Shown: positions 1 through 7,867, counted from the stretch's first letter. The stretch is 11,911 bases of DNA from Temnopleurus reevesii (GCA_036244855.1 BQKZ01000010.1:240652-252562); one strand, 5' to 3'. The notes: generated by a model not told the origin, from the letters alone. Numbers and translations are program-made.

Positions 1-223
1 TCAAAACGTTGTTCCTGCGAAAGGCAAAGGGAAATATAAATATATAAATAGGGAACATCGCTCCACCTTAATCCGACAAAAAAGGTTTCCTCCTACTTTT
101 TTTGCTTGCTCTCACATATAAAAATATACATCGTAGATAGATAGGTGGCGCCATTCTATATTGTTCAACAGAATGATTCAGGAATACCATGATGGATGCG
201 AACAATACATAATTTTCTTGCGC

Positions 224-550
224 GGAAGAAGAAACGAGAAGAGGAGAAGGAGGTCGATAAGAGGAAGAGGGAAAACTAGAAGGATAAGAAGAAGAAAGTG
301 GAGGATGACAAGGTGGCTAAGAAGTAGAATAAGGAGAAGGAAAAGAGAGGATGGAGAAGGTGAAGAAGAAGAAGAAATGAAAGAAGTAGAGGAAGAAAAA
401 GAAGAGGAAGAAAAAGGAGGAGGATGAGAAGGTGGCCATGCAGAAGTAGATTAAGAAAAAGGAGAAAAGGAGAAATTGGATAAGGTGATGAAGAAGAATA
501 AGAGTCAGGAGAAAAAACAAAGAGGAAGAAAATAAAAGAAGGAAGAAAAT
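224..550. repeat. Polypurine (GAA/GGA-rich) tract with internal duplication
   Basis: About 320 bp are almost entirely A and G on the plus strand. A unit starting GAGGATGACAAGGTGGC at 301 recurs as GAGGATGAGAAGGTGGC at 420, 119 bp later, and both continue into AGAAGTAGA, so the tract holds two diverged copies. Overlapping frames encode only Glu/Lys/Arg or, on the other strand, Leu/Phe/Ser, and are compositional artefacts. Confidence 0.85.
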
Positions 551-641
551 GTTTATGCAACATACAGACAAAATTGTAAATTTCTTCATTGAAATAAATT
601 GTTTCATTTATGTGGCGTCAGTCTGGTGTTGCAACTGACCA

Positions 642-656
642 CCCCCCCCCCCCCCC
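642..656. repeat. C15 homopolymer
   Basis: A run of 15 C at the right flank of the polypurine region. Its length is likely to be unreliable in the assembly. Confidence 0.95.
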
Positions 657-1260
657 TGGATAGATTTTTTTCTTATAACTTATAAACTGGTATATGTTTT
701 ATCATAAAAGTTTTCAAATAATGCATAACCTGCCAAAGTTCCGATTGGGTTGTCATTAATTATTATGATGTGTTTTGGGAACTCATTCACGTCAATTCAC
801 TTCTAATAGGTCGCCTCCTCTCTGAGAGAATGATAGAATTATGAATACATAAACGGTAAAGGTAACGAAAATTTCCGTTCATTAAAGATACAGTTTCATA
901 AATTGGGATAAATTTTGGCAGAATTAAAAAAAATGAAGCAGTATTATTTTTGCCTAAATCATCTACAAATCCTTACTCTGTATCATGTCATGTCATGATA
1001 CGGATGTTCATAAATGGGAACAACATTTTATTTCAATTCAAACGGAGAAAATATTATTTTCCGATTGTTCAGATTAATTTTGCAAGAATTTGTTATTAAA
1101 TTTCTCTTTATACAACACGGTATTGATTATTATCGTAATAATTTCTGAACGTTCGATTGAGAAATCCAGATATTTACTCCATGAATATTTTTCATCCTTA
1201 TATTACGGATATTGATGGCTATCAATTTGCGTTTATAATATTCAGAAGTGTTAAAATTAT
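657..1260. other. AT-rich intergenic DNA
   Basis: No gene or recognisable mobile element is visible apart from the inverted repeat at 980-1001. Confidence 0.5.
980..1001. repeat. Inverted repeat GTATCATG/CATGATAC
   Basis: Perfect 8-bp arms surround a 6-nt centre that itself repeats TCATG. No function is apparent. Confidence 0.6.
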
Positions 1261-1560
1261 CGAGATTCACTTTCGTTCATTTAGTCAAAGAGCTCGCAGC
1301 AGCCATCCTAATTAACCCTCAGTTCTAAAACCCAAATATTACCAAGGGTATCGAATTGTGTCTCGCGCACGTCAATTGTTCGCGCGCTTTGAGCTCTGAA
1401 AAGGGCTAATTCCGTCTTTACCCGAATTTGGTCGCGGGGGACAATAGGCGTTTCCCTCTCAAAGCCTCTTTTTGTCCAGGTGCTGTGGGTGGGTTATTGA
1501 GGATGAAAAGAATGACCGGCTAGCCTGACTAATTAGCTACTAATTGTTGCTCTTTGTGAA
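1261..1560. promoter_or_regulatory. Candidate regulatory module with TCF-, Sox- and homeodomain-like sites
   Basis: This segment is richer in GC and CpG than its surroundings and has no open frame of note. TCAAAG or its complement occurs at 1285-1290, 1387-1392 and 1459-1464. ATTGTT (Sox) is at 1375-1380 and 1543-1548, the palindrome CTAATTAG at 1529-1536, and CAGGTG at 1477-1482. It lies about 1 kb past the lefty stop. The function and target gene are inferred. Confidence 0.3.
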
Positions 1561-1721
1561 ATAGAAATGTCTTGGGGCAGAGCAAAAGGTATGCTCATTT
1601 TAAGTGTATATAATATGGCTTGTAAAAAGATATGACTTGATTTATTTCAAGGCAAATGTCTCAAATTATATATTTCCAAGAACCAATGCGATTCAACAAG
1701 TTCATCTTTAATACCCGTTCT

Positions 1722-1800
1722 TTCACACGTTCTCTCTATCTCTATCTCGCTCTCTATCTCTCTTATGCTCCCATTTTCTATCTCTATTGCTCTCTCCGAG

Positions 1801-1845
<45 letters not shown>

Positions 1846-1960
1846 NNNNCTCTCTCTCTCTCTCTCTCTCCATTTATATATTTCTCTCCCCTACACTACT
1901 CTGTCTGTCTCTCTCTTCCTCGCTCTCTGTTTTATCTCTCACCGCCTCCTTCTTTTTCTC
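1722..1960. repeat. C45 homopolymer and CT-rich microsatellite block
   Basis: TCTCTATCTCTATCTC-type repeats precede 45 C (1801-1845) and the gap. (CT)n follows at 1850-1870, then imperfect CT-rich sequence to about 1960. Open frames through it encode only poly-Pro/Ser/Leu and are not genes. Confidence 0.9.
1846..1849. other. Assembly gap (NNNN)
   Basis: Four N interrupt the sequence between a C45 run and a CT repeat. The true length of the homopolymer and gap is unknown. Confidence 0.98.
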
Positions 1961-2049
1961 GGACTTATTTTCTCAATTTCCATACCGAAAGTTTTCACAA
2001 GCATTTCCAATACATCAATTTACATAAGAAACATTAGCAGATGAGATAT

Positions 2050-2290
2050 TCATTTTACTATATTATTTCATTTTATTATGAATACAATAGCTCGAATAAT
2101 AGTCGGTCTGATAAAAATATAGATTATATAATAATTTATGGCATAATATTTACATATCATTCATTTTCTTCGATTTTCGAGATTAAAGAAGTTGCAAACT
2201 CATGAATGCAACCATACCCATGTATTACGAGTATAATTATACTCGGGAATTACTTGTCTTTTAGACTATGTATTTCAGACGTTCTACAGC
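2050..2290. other. AT-rich intergenic DNA downstream of lefty
   Basis: This stretch holds only the alternative minus-strand AATAAA (2077-2072) and AT-rich sequence. Confidence 0.5.
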
Positions 2291-2300
2291 AAACACACAC

Positions 2301-2306
2301 TTTATT
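2301..2306 (-). promoter_or_regulatory. lefty: Candidate polyadenylation signal of lefty
   Basis: AATAAA on the minus strand lies about 240 bp after the stop codon and is followed at once by a GT-rich run (GTGTGTGTTTG), as expected of a downstream element though unusually close. A second AATAAA at 2077-2072 is an alternative. The implied 3' UTR is 2544 to about 2285. Confidence 0.5.
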
Positions 2307-2544
2307 ATAAATAGTCAATTTGGCAGCCTGTTTTTCACGTCGTAAAGTGAATAAGTACATAATATTTTCACTCAGTTACTGTTGTTGTGGCAGATTTATA
2401 AACTGGAGAATGGATGTTAATTAGAAATTCGCGTAATCCATATAGGAATTCTGGATAACATTGATTCCATCTGCTTAAGATGAGGCGGGATATATTGCAA
2501 AGATTCACATTGTCAACCTCCGTGGGCACATCTCCGTGATTCGA

Positions 2545-2920
2545 TCACGCCATGCATCCGCAATCCTCGACGATCATGTTGGGGATCTCCTCCACCCTGA
2601 GCTCTATGATGCCGCTCTCCATCTGCGCAAGGTACATCATAGGCAACGCGGACGATCTGGACACACCACAGGTACGATGGCTGCTTGCCCCAGCACCGAA
2701 CCCGGATGACGTGCTACCGAAGAATGGGAGGCGGAAAAGATCCCTGATATGTCGGCTTCGTGGATTGTGGCAGGGGCCGAAGCAGTCGAAGGCTTCGAAT
2801 CCGGCGGGCTCGATGATCCAGCGGCTGGTCCACGAGAGATCACGGAAGTCGACGTACTTTCGGCGACGACAACAGCGGAGTTCTTCTTCGCCTTCGTATC
2901 GACACTCGTTTGGTTCGGCA
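2545..2920 (-). CDS. lefty: lefty exon 4: cysteine-knot ligand domain and stop
   Basis: The acceptor TTGTTTACAG|TGCC gives Ser277 and the exon runs to TGA at 2547-2545. It encodes the whole ligand domain: CC at 293-294, the WIIEPAGFEAFDC segment (311-323), GPC at 325-327, single Cys361, and the terminal C-G-C (397-399). Between Cys327 and Cys361 there is a Gly/Ser-rich stretch (about 345-357). The protein stops two residues after the last Cys, without the C-terminal tail of mammalian Lefty. Confidence 0.96.
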
Positions 2921-4903
2921 CTGTAAACAATTAAAGATAGGAGAAAGATGATTAATATATTGCATTCTAAATACATATTAGAATCAATACTTCTAGATGC
3001 TGATGAGTAACTGTTTTATTCCAGCTGAACAAAAGGGTGCCAAATATATAAAATAGGCAAATAAGATCTTACAGTGTGTACTCTTTATGGTTAAATTGTT
3101 TTAAGTCTTTAATTGATTATCATCTATTATCTTCTAGATTACATGTGACAAATCAGCAATTCATGAGTAAACATAGCCAGCTTGATATTCCGTTCTTGTT
3201 CAGGTTACAGTACATCTATCAGAATGTAAAACATCTAATGTTTATATTATTAATTTATTCATCATTAATTTGCAATATTAAACGATTCTCACCTTGGGGC
3301 GTATTTGGTCGTGTAGATCACTAGGACAGGTCTGCTGTCGGGCGAAGTGGGCGTGTCGGGGTAGAAGTCAGTTGCGAACACCATCTCCTCGGCCACCTGT
3401 CTGGCATGACGAACTCCCTCCATCGGGTCGATGTGGAAAGCGACGCCAAGGTTGGTGTCGGGATCGGCCACCCACGTCTGGATCGTGTTCGTGACGTCGA
3501 AGACTTTCCAGCCGGAATCGTTGAGATTCACTTCTCTGTAAAATGAAATGATGGAAGTTGATTAATATACTATCCGTTTAGAGAGATCAGGGGAGGAGGG
3601 TTATAATGAAGAAGCCACACTTGTGAGAATTGAATATGTAGATTGATGGTGGAGAACATTGATTTCTTCTCAAAATATAAGTTTAAACATATTTAAAGTT
3701 TCAAAATACATGTATCACATCGTCATCTCTCAGAGTTTTTTTTTCTTACTCAAAGACAAGCTATTAAATATCAATTACTGTGATACATAATTTGTTAATG
3801 CTTGCTAATGTAATAGCAAAATGAATGTATATTTATGTATATTAATTGTATATAACTTATAAACTTTTAATAGAATTTAGAATGTCATTGAATCTACTTT
3901 ACTTTATTTTGTAAGACAGGAGGCCAATATTCGATTCTTGAAACTCAATAAAACAGATTGAGATACTAACCTTTGATCAATGGTGATAGTCCTCATTCCA
4001 TCGTGATGGGTCGCCATGTCGATCGCCAGAGTTTCAGGGTCAGCATCCACATCGACCTCGGTGCCGGTGACCTGCCTGAGGGAGACCAGGGCCGAATGGA
4101 CTTGACTGCGGTGGTTGCTGCTCGGGGGTTCCGAATCCTCATCAACGTCGGGTTTGAAGATGGAGTGATTGGGTCGCTCCTTGAAGACTTTGAGTTCGGC
4201 CATGATGATCTCGCTGCCCTCGGGGATGGCGGAGATGTCGAAAGTGAAGAGTTGGCGATTACGTTCGGTGTACGATACTTCTCCGAAGATATCTGTTGAA
4301 AACATGAGCAGGAGATGGGTATAAATGATTTGAAGATCATAAAATATGGAAAGAGAATTTGTACTCAAATCACGTGCAATAATTCTTCTTTTTAGTTTTG
4401 AGAGGGTAATTTATTAAATCAAATATTTCAATCGAGAATAATGATTTAAGCTACTTATTGCAAAATCGTTGAAGTTGTAGATAATAATTACTTATAAACA
4501 ATCTATATAATAGTTCGTCTCTCACCCTCTCGCAGTGGATGTACCGTCTACCGAATTAAAAAAAAAATATTACATAAATTTAACATTTGTACACGCCATA
4601 AAATTTTGAAATATTTACTATCTTTAAAGGACACTCACCTGCATTTTTATGAATTCCTTTGGTGATGTATGCACGACGAATGCGATGTTGACGGTGCATC
4701 GACTCAAACTTGAAACGTAGATGATCCGGGACAGATATCGTGCTAGCATCAACTGAAGGAAACTTCCAAGGTTCCGTTACTCCAATCTTATTAAGAATAT
4801 CCATTTGCAAGTCAAAATCAGCTTCCATAGGAGCACCAATGGTGAAACCCACAAGAATAACCAAAGTAGCGATGAAAACCGTAGCGCCGAGTGATAATTC
4901 CAT
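2545..4903 (-). CDS. lefty: Lefty (antivin), TGF-beta family Nodal antagonist; complete four-exon gene
   Basis: The coding sequence is join(4903-4639, 4292-3971, 3535-3293, 2920-2545) on the minus strand: 265+322+243+376 = 1206 nt, 401 residues plus TGA. Residues 1-24 form a hydrophobic signal peptide ending in IGA. Residues 25-277 are the prodomain, with RIRR at 74-77 at the place of the proprotein convertase site in vertebrate Lefty, and a conserved SGWKVFDVT stretch at 203-211. The ligand domain has Cys 283, 293, 294, 323, 327, 361, 397 and 399. A lone Cys361 followed by Gly replaces the usual CC pair, so the interchain Cys is missing; this separates Lefty from Nodal, BMP and Vg1. Possible N-glycosylation sites are N130 and N201. 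The family is known to be secreted, to be induced by Nodal, and to block Nodal and its EGF-CFC co-receptor. The ATG has A at -3 and G at +4. Family assignment is very firm; species is inferred. Confidence 0.97.
2921..3292 (-). other. lefty intron 3
   Basis: This is a 372-bp AT-rich phase-2 intron with GTGAGA donor and TTTACAG acceptor. Open stretches on the plus strand inside it have AT-biased composition and no recognisable domain. I see no other structure in it. Confidence 0.9.
3293..3535 (-). CDS. lefty: lefty exon 3: prodomain, conserved SGWKVFDVT segment
   Basis: Acceptor ATTTTACAG|AGAAG and donor CCAAG|GTGAGA frame a 243-nt exon read in phase 2 at both ends. It encodes residues 196 (last base) to 277 (first two bases). 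It carries the prodomain motif with Trp205 and Trp217, and a possible weak convertase site RHAR at 238-241. It ends with VLVIYTTKYAP, the last prodomain strand, which in this family sits just before the ligand domain. Confidence 0.95.
3536..3970 (-). other. lefty intron 2
   Basis: This is a 435-bp AT-rich phase-2 intron with GTTAGT donor and a pyrimidine-rich acceptor (CATTTCATTTTACAG on the minus strand). It includes short T and TA runs near 3738-3745 and 3830-3860 and no other recognisable feature. Confidence 0.9.
3971..4292 (-). CDS. lefty: lefty exon 2: prodomain
   Basis: The exon follows the acceptor TTTTCAACAG and ends at AAAG|GTTAGT. It supplies two bases of codon 89 (giving Asp) and runs to the second base of codon 196. 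The segment QLFTFDISAIPEGSEIIMAE matches the usual prodomain pattern of TGF-beta ligands, in which a beta strand is followed by 'IPxGsxIxxAeL'. A His/Asp/Ser-rich loop follows at about 129-152. Base composition is clearly richer in GC than the introns. Confidence 0.95.
4293..4638 (-). other. lefty intron 1
   Basis: This is a 346-bp phase-1 intron with donor GTGAGT and acceptor TTTTCAACAG. An A9 run lies near 4558-4567. Nothing else stands out. Confidence 0.9.
4639..4903 (-). CDS. lefty: lefty exon 1 (coding part): signal peptide and first prodomain segment
   Basis: This exon encodes residues 1-88 plus one base of codon 89 (phase 1). The start is the first ATG downstream of the predicted transcription start and lies in a strong context. 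Residues 5-24 are hydrophobic. Basic residues cluster at 71-77 and end in RIRR. The exon closes with AG|GTGAGT, a near-perfect donor. Confidence 0.95.
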
Positions 4904-5019
4904 ATTGACAAATTAGTAGAGATGAGCAAAAAATAATGTAGATTCTTCAAAGATGCTAAAGTAATATCGTATAAATGTAAGTAAGAGCAAGAGATGTTTA
5001 TCGTTTGAACTTCTGAGCG

Positions 5020-5056
5020 AAAGTGAAGAGTTTGAGGCAATTGGTCCTATTTAAAT
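5020..5056 (-). promoter_or_regulatory. lefty: lefty core promoter: TATA-like box and initiator
   Basis: On the minus strand ATTTAAATA (5056-5048) lies 32 bp upstream of the A of TCACTTT (5026-5020), which fits the initiator consensus YYANWYY. This is the normal TATA-to-start spacing and puts the transcription start near 5024. The resulting leader of about 120 nt (5024-4904) contains no AUG before the lefty start. The start site is inferred from motifs only. Confidence 0.6.
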
Positions 5057-5060
5057 GGGC

Positions 5061-5281
5061 TGTCTGAGAACTTGAGCCGAGACGATTATAATTGGGTTTG
5101 AATAGATTACGGGAATAGCGGTTGTCTGAGAAGAAAGGATCCGCTAGGTTGCTTTTCGGGCACAGCCGATGTCGATAATTAAGCTGTCTCGAGAGAACAA
5201 TGCGGAGCGTACAGAGTCGTGTTGGTTTGCGTTGTCTGATGATGATGATACCGGTCACAATAGAAGTGATAGTCTTGTTTA
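5061..5281 (-). promoter_or_regulatory. lefty: Proximal lefty regulatory region with repeated TGTCT (Smad-type) boxes
   Basis: TGTCT, the core of a Smad-binding element (AGACA on the gene strand), occurs at 5061, 5123, 5185 and 5233. The first two are the identical 10-mer TGTCTGAGAA. A fifth GTCT at 5272 abuts a forkhead core (GTCTTGTTTA, 5272-5281). AACAAT (Sox-type) is at 5196-5201. Related blocks GCCGA..CGATTATAATT (5076-5093) and GCCGA..CGATAATT (5165-5180) occur twice. Lefty is known to be a Smad2/3-FoxH1 target of Nodal in chordates and sea urchins, which agrees, but binding here is inferred. Confidence 0.5.
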
Positions 5282-5346
5282 ATGGAGGATATACCTTTCT
5301 TGAAAGCTTCCCAAATGAAGCGTTTAAATGCTCTTTTGTCAATTAG

Positions 5347-5356
5347 CACAGCTGTG
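5347..5356. promoter_or_regulatory. Palindromic E-box CACAGCTGTG
   Basis: This is a perfect 10-bp palindrome centred on the bHLH core CAGCTG, about 325 bp upstream of the inferred lefty start. It is a candidate bHLH dimer site. A single short palindrome may also occur by chance. Confidence 0.25.
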
Positions 5357-5399
5357 TAACAATACAGATATAATGGTTACGTCTCGAGTATGGTTTCGT

Positions 5400-6589
5400 G
5401 GGATTCTCCGACACACTAATCATTGGTAAAGGAACGAGCATCTTTCTACGAACAGGCTCTACTTTCAGTTTCGATATACTTTCGGTATGGTATACATTAT
5501 CATCGTATACAAAGTAAAATATTCAAAGTCATTCGTTTCAAATGTATTCAAAGATGCCTCATGCACGTATGAATAAAAATTAAATTAACATGAAAGAATT
5601 ATGTCTGTATTTTCGGTGAAAATGTATACTATTCATATCGAGTATTAAGAAAAAGTTCGTTTACGTCTAAACGGAAGTGATGAACATGATGAATACGAAC
5701 ATAACATATGTCGACTATGACTTTGAACTATTATGATAAAAGAAACTATTTCGGAAAATAAAGTTAGACTTGGCAAAACTCATATTCATTTTCTATAAGA
5801 TATTTATCAAAGTATCAAATTATAATAAAGTATACCAAATCATCGTTGATCTATTTGCAGCCGTCCCGGTAGTACGAATTGTCGAGTATGTATTGCGCGA
5901 TATTAGGTATATACTGTATTTCAATTTAAATGATTCCGAGACCATATCAAAAATTATATTCATTCATTCAAATTTTCTCTTAACCCACGATAAAAAAAAA
6001 CAAAAAACATTACAGTGTTATGCTCATTGCTATTAATGAAAGTGTAACGATGACAATTACGAATATGATTGATGATTACTAATGATAAGAAAAGAATAAT
6101 GGAACTGACAATAACAATAATAACAAGAATGATATAATAATCGAAAAGAAAAAAAAACATTTCAAGAACTAATGGTGACCACATTGACAACGAAATTGAT
6201 TTATGAAATACTGGTCATGCTTTTGCTAGTCCAAATATGCAACGTTTGAATTATTTGAATTATCAAAAGAACGGAAAAATAAAATGATTTGAATTGAATT
6301 GAAAGATATGTAAGATTAAATTTAATCGAATATGTTAATAATGTTATTTTATAACTCTATAGAAAAGTGACCTCCAAGTACCCTTTTCATTTTGTATCTC
6401 CAAAGAAAGTGAAATCTAAATAAACCTTTTTTAAGTTCCCAACATCTAAAAAAAACATCTAAGAAACTATTTCACAAGGTATGCGTAGGTTTTTATTTCA
6501 TTTTTTTTTAATGAATATTTATGTCACCGTTTGAGACATCTATTTTAGAGTACAACAGGTAATTTACAGTATACTGAGTGATGACTGAA
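5400..6589. other. AT-rich intergenic DNA upstream of lefty
   Basis: Apart from short A runs (5992-6000, 6150-6158) and an exon-like bit near 5861-5905, I see nothing I can support here. Confidence 0.5.
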
Positions 6590-7090
6590 CGTTCAACATC
6601 TTCAGATCTGTCATTTACGAATTCCTTCGCATCTTAAAAACATTAAGGGTACTTCACCAGACCCTCGAGCCTGCCCATCAAAAATGTTCTCTGCCGATGT
6701 AGCAAAATCGCGAGTAAATGTTTACGTTTCACTAGACACGATTGTCAACTGATTTATTAGGGCTTTACACCTCCTTGGAATCAAGCCCATTGATATCGAC
6801 GCTAACACAATGGATGACCTTACAAATAACAAGATTATCGCAATTAGCCTCAACGATGCCCCCATCCAAATACACGAGACGTTGATTGTAGTGATATAAA
6901 AGAAAGCGATCAGACTCATTTGCCAGTCAGACTAGCGTGAAGGACTAATTTGACTTTCTACGGTCCCGTAATTTGGAACAAGAGTATGGTCGGCATTCTA
7001 AATCTGATGCACGTGTGTTGTATTCGTCAGGGAAATTGGCGTCACAACCGTATCATGGGGGCGTCCGCCGATAGGATTGATAAGTACACG
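6590..7090. promoter_or_regulatory. Higher-complexity intergenic island, candidate distal lefty enhancer
   Basis: Amid AT-rich DNA this 500-bp block is richer in GC and CpG. CAGAC (Smad-type) occurs at 6658, 6911 and 6928. A TATAAAAG box on the plus strand (6895-6902) has an initiator-like TCAGACT at 6927-6933. Two short plus-strand open stretches occur: a 48-codon one ending at 6899, and a 41-codon one from ATG at 6985 with good context. It could be an enhancer, the promoter of an undescribed plus-strand transcript, or a transposon remnant; the sequence does not decide. Confidence 0.25.
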
Positions 7091-7131
7091 ATATGTTTAT
7101 TTTTTACTTAGGTCATGTGACATGACACCTT

Positions 7132-7171
7132 GACAGGTGTGCTAGGAAGACAGGTGAACTAAAGACAGGTG
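7132..7171 (+). promoter_or_regulatory. Three CAGGTG E-boxes in short tandem array
   Basis: GACAGGTG occurs at 7132, 7149 and 7164, the first and third extended to GACAGGTGTGCTA. CAGGTG is the core bound by Snail/ZEB zinc fingers and by several bHLH dimers. The array lies about 2.1 kb upstream of the inferred lefty start. Function is inferred only from the motif cluster. Confidence 0.35.
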
Positions 7172-7467
7172 TGCTAAAATAAAGAAGATTTTTAGGTGCA
7201 CTTTCATCAGGGCTTATTTTTGAGGGGGTTCGTTTCAATGATTTTCTAACAAGAGGTACGTTTTGAAGACTGTGAGTGACACAATAATACTAATTGTAAT
7301 TACGTATCAATTCGAAACAGGTATGAATCATCAAAACGCGCGGAAGTTGATTTGACAAAAAAAAAATATTTTGATACATCTATTAGACGGACAAAATATT
7401 GAGATAACAATCATATTCATCAATAGACTTTTGTCCTATCTAAATATCTGGTTATCCTGATAAAGAT

Positions 7468-7611
7468 CAGGTCCCCGTAACATAAAGCTTTGCGATTAAT
7501 CGCTATTTGATTTTGCGATCAATTGCAAACTTTAGTACATGATTTGTCATAGACTTATCGCTATCAGATTAGCAATTAATCGCAAACCTTTTTGTTACGG
7601 GGCCCAGGTCC
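7468..7611. mobile_element. Foldback MITE-like element
   Basis: The termini are imperfect inverted repeats of about 35 bp: the left arm starts GGTCCCCGTAACATAAAGCT at 7470, and the reverse complement of the right arm starts GGGCCCCGTAACAAAAAGGT at 7605. Both continue into TTTGCGATTAATYGCTA. The direct repeat CAGGTCC flanks it (7468-7474 and 7605-7611), overlapping the left tip, and could be a 7-8 bp target duplication as made by hAT-type transposases. No transposase is encoded, so it would be non-autonomous. GCGATTAATCGC (7492-7503) is itself a perfect palindrome. Confidence 0.6.
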
Positions 7612-7867
7612 GAGTATCTTCATTTACCTTTTAACATAAAACATTTCACCCAGGCATATCAAATGCGCTTGCCCAATGTTTCACTTATTTTGCATCATTT
7701 GTAGGACAATTAACTTTATGCCATGTGCCGCATCGGCACCTCCCCACCCCCTTCCATTATTACATTGAAACCGCCAAAATAGCTTTTTTAAGAAATGCTA
7801 ATCCAATCAGACTGTGGGGTAAAGTGCAATAGATTTGAATGTAGTTTCCCCCTTTTTTCCTTTAACA

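Noticed and set aside
161..607. Overlapping ORFs of Glu/Lys/Arg or Leu/Phe/Ser in the purine-rich tract
   Set aside because: Composition alone explains them: a polypurine strand encodes E/K/R/G and its complement F/L/S. No domain, start context or splice signals support them.
1656..2044. Three overlapping ORFs with long poly-Pro through the C45 run
   Set aside because: They cross four N and a CT/C repeat; the frame is not even defined across the gap.
2552..2934. Plus-strand ORFs opposite lefty exon 4
   Set aside because: They are shadows of the GC-rich lefty exon; the minus strand has the family motifs and splice sites.
3973..4340. ORFs in other frames over lefty exon 2, and plus-strand ORF over exon 3 (3294-3494)
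   Set aside because: Shadows of real exons without recognisable motifs.
4777..5342. Minus-strand ORFs of 87 and 114 codons around the lefty start
   Set aside because: They overlap the leader and promoter, lie upstream of or across the inferred start site, and have no family resemblance.
5861..5905. Exon-like 45 bp on the plus strand (TTTGCAG acceptor, TTAG|GTATAT donor), open in one frame
   Set aside because: Too short, and no partner exon with a matching phase was found nearby.
6722..6919. 65-codon hydrophobic minus-strand ORF
   Set aside because: Lies opposite a plus-strand open stretch, starts and ends in AT-rich DNA, and has no supporting signal.
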